Source: Belnapia rosea (GTDB taxonomy: Bacteria; Pseudomonadota; Alphaproteobacteria; Acetobacterales; Acetobacteraceae). From it: DNA of 36,696 bases. Shown piece by piece: positions 36,372 to 36,696 of the stretch. The position numbers were made by a program, and so were the translations under genes. The notes beneath the pieces are model-generated. The model did not search any database. It saw nothing but the letters and a program-made list of their open reading frames with translations, and was not told the DNA's origin. The stretch is from assembly GCF_900101615.1 (NCBI RefSeq), contig NZ_FMZX01000029.1, positions 1 to 36,696 on the forward strand. Direction: 5' to 3'. Position 1 is the first letter of the stretch, and each line of letters opens with the position of its first letter.

Positions 36372-36696
36372 TCAGAACCGATGCGCCCAATCGCGCAGTC
36401 CGATGGACATGATAGTCCAGGGCTGCTCGACGAGGCGGTTCCAGGCCCGACAGCAATGGTCGACGATGTCGTCGTAGCAGTGGAAGACGCGGTTCGAGAG
36501 CCAGTTGTCCCGCAGGAACTGCCAGGTGTTCTCCACCGGGTTCAATTCGGGACACTTGGGCGGCAGCGGGACGAGGGTGATGTTCGGCGGCACCTCGAGC
36601 CTGTCCGATAGGTGCCATCCGGCTTGGTCGAGCAGCAGCACGGCATGCGCGTTCGGCGCCACAGCGGCAGCGATCTCGGCGAGATGCAGGCTCATG
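36372..36696 (-). CDS. IS630-family transposase, C-terminal part (5' end outside window)
   Basis: The last ~108 codons of a DDE transposase, continuing past the right edge. The second catalytic acid is in VLLLDQAGWHLSDRL, and the third lies in PPKCPELNPVENTWQFLRDN with the invariant NPVEN(T/I)W. RDNWLSNRVF and DHCCRAWNRLVEQPW follow, and the protein ends LRDWAHRF. This is the typical IS630 C-terminus. IS630-type elements insert at TA. The left half and any frameshift cannot be judged. Confidence 0.85.
   Translation of the reverse strand, partial: MSLHLAEIAAAVAPNAHAVLLLDQAGWHLSDRLEVPPNITLVPLPPKCPELNPVENTWQFLRDNWLSNRVFHCYDDIVDHCCRAWNRLVEQPWTIMSIGLRDWAHRF

Overview
The window is high-GC DNA from an alphaproteobacterium. 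The family is most likely Acetobacteraceae (Roseomonas-like). This is inferred from the tuf-S10-spc-alpha ribosomal gene order with adk after secY, GTG starts on rpsM and rpoA, a cysteine-free family-4-like uracil-DNA glycosylase, and IS5/IS630 remnants. No rRNA or tRNA is present, so the placement rests on protein resemblance recalled from memory, not on a search.

Positions 1-14570 are one continuous plus-strand ribosomal super-operon: the 3' end of tuf, then rpsJ-rplC-rplD-rplW-rplB-rpsS-rplV-rpsC-rplP-rpmC-rpsQ-rplN-rplX-rplE-rpsN-rpsH-rplF-rplR-rpsE-rpmD-rplO-secY-adk-rpsM-rpsK-rpoA-rplQ. Spacing is very tight, with several ATGA overlaps. Three non-coding breaks hold structure: a hairpin-embedded ribosome binding site before rpsN, a two-hairpin leader before secY, and a strong sigma-70-like promoter plus leader between adk and rpsM. 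A textbook intrinsic terminator follows rplQ. Several ribosomal proteins carry extra low-complexity tails, most clearly L5, S5, L15, L17 and L22.

Positions 14580-23900 are a mixed housekeeping/accessory region: an FkbM-type methyltransferase; a secreted beta-propeller protein with a YjbQ-family gene behind it; a CsbD-like stress protein with a 22-codon CsbD-like fragment just upstream; a luciferase-like flavin monooxygenase preceded by a terminator-like hairpin; an SbmA/BacA-type ABC exporter; an altronate-dehydratase-family enzyme; and a 212-residue protein made of 14 tyrosine-centred pentapeptide repeats followed by three 38-residue repeats. The last is the least explained gene in the window.

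Positions 23890-30400 read on the minus strand: a DEAD-box RNA helicase, then a likely operon of zinc alcohol dehydrogenase, amidase, nicotinamidase and Na/phosphate cotransporter-like protein. Positions 30690-34070 (minus) hold moaB, a soluble lytic transglycosylase and the cysteine-free uracil-DNA glycosylase. The gene for electron-transfer-flavoprotein:ubiquinone oxidoreductase (34163-35866, plus) is divergent from them. Its 3' end is tandemly repeated with a 73-bp period, and the array runs into a decayed IS5-type transposase start. The window ends inside an IS630-type transposase, so the right end is a mobile-element scar.
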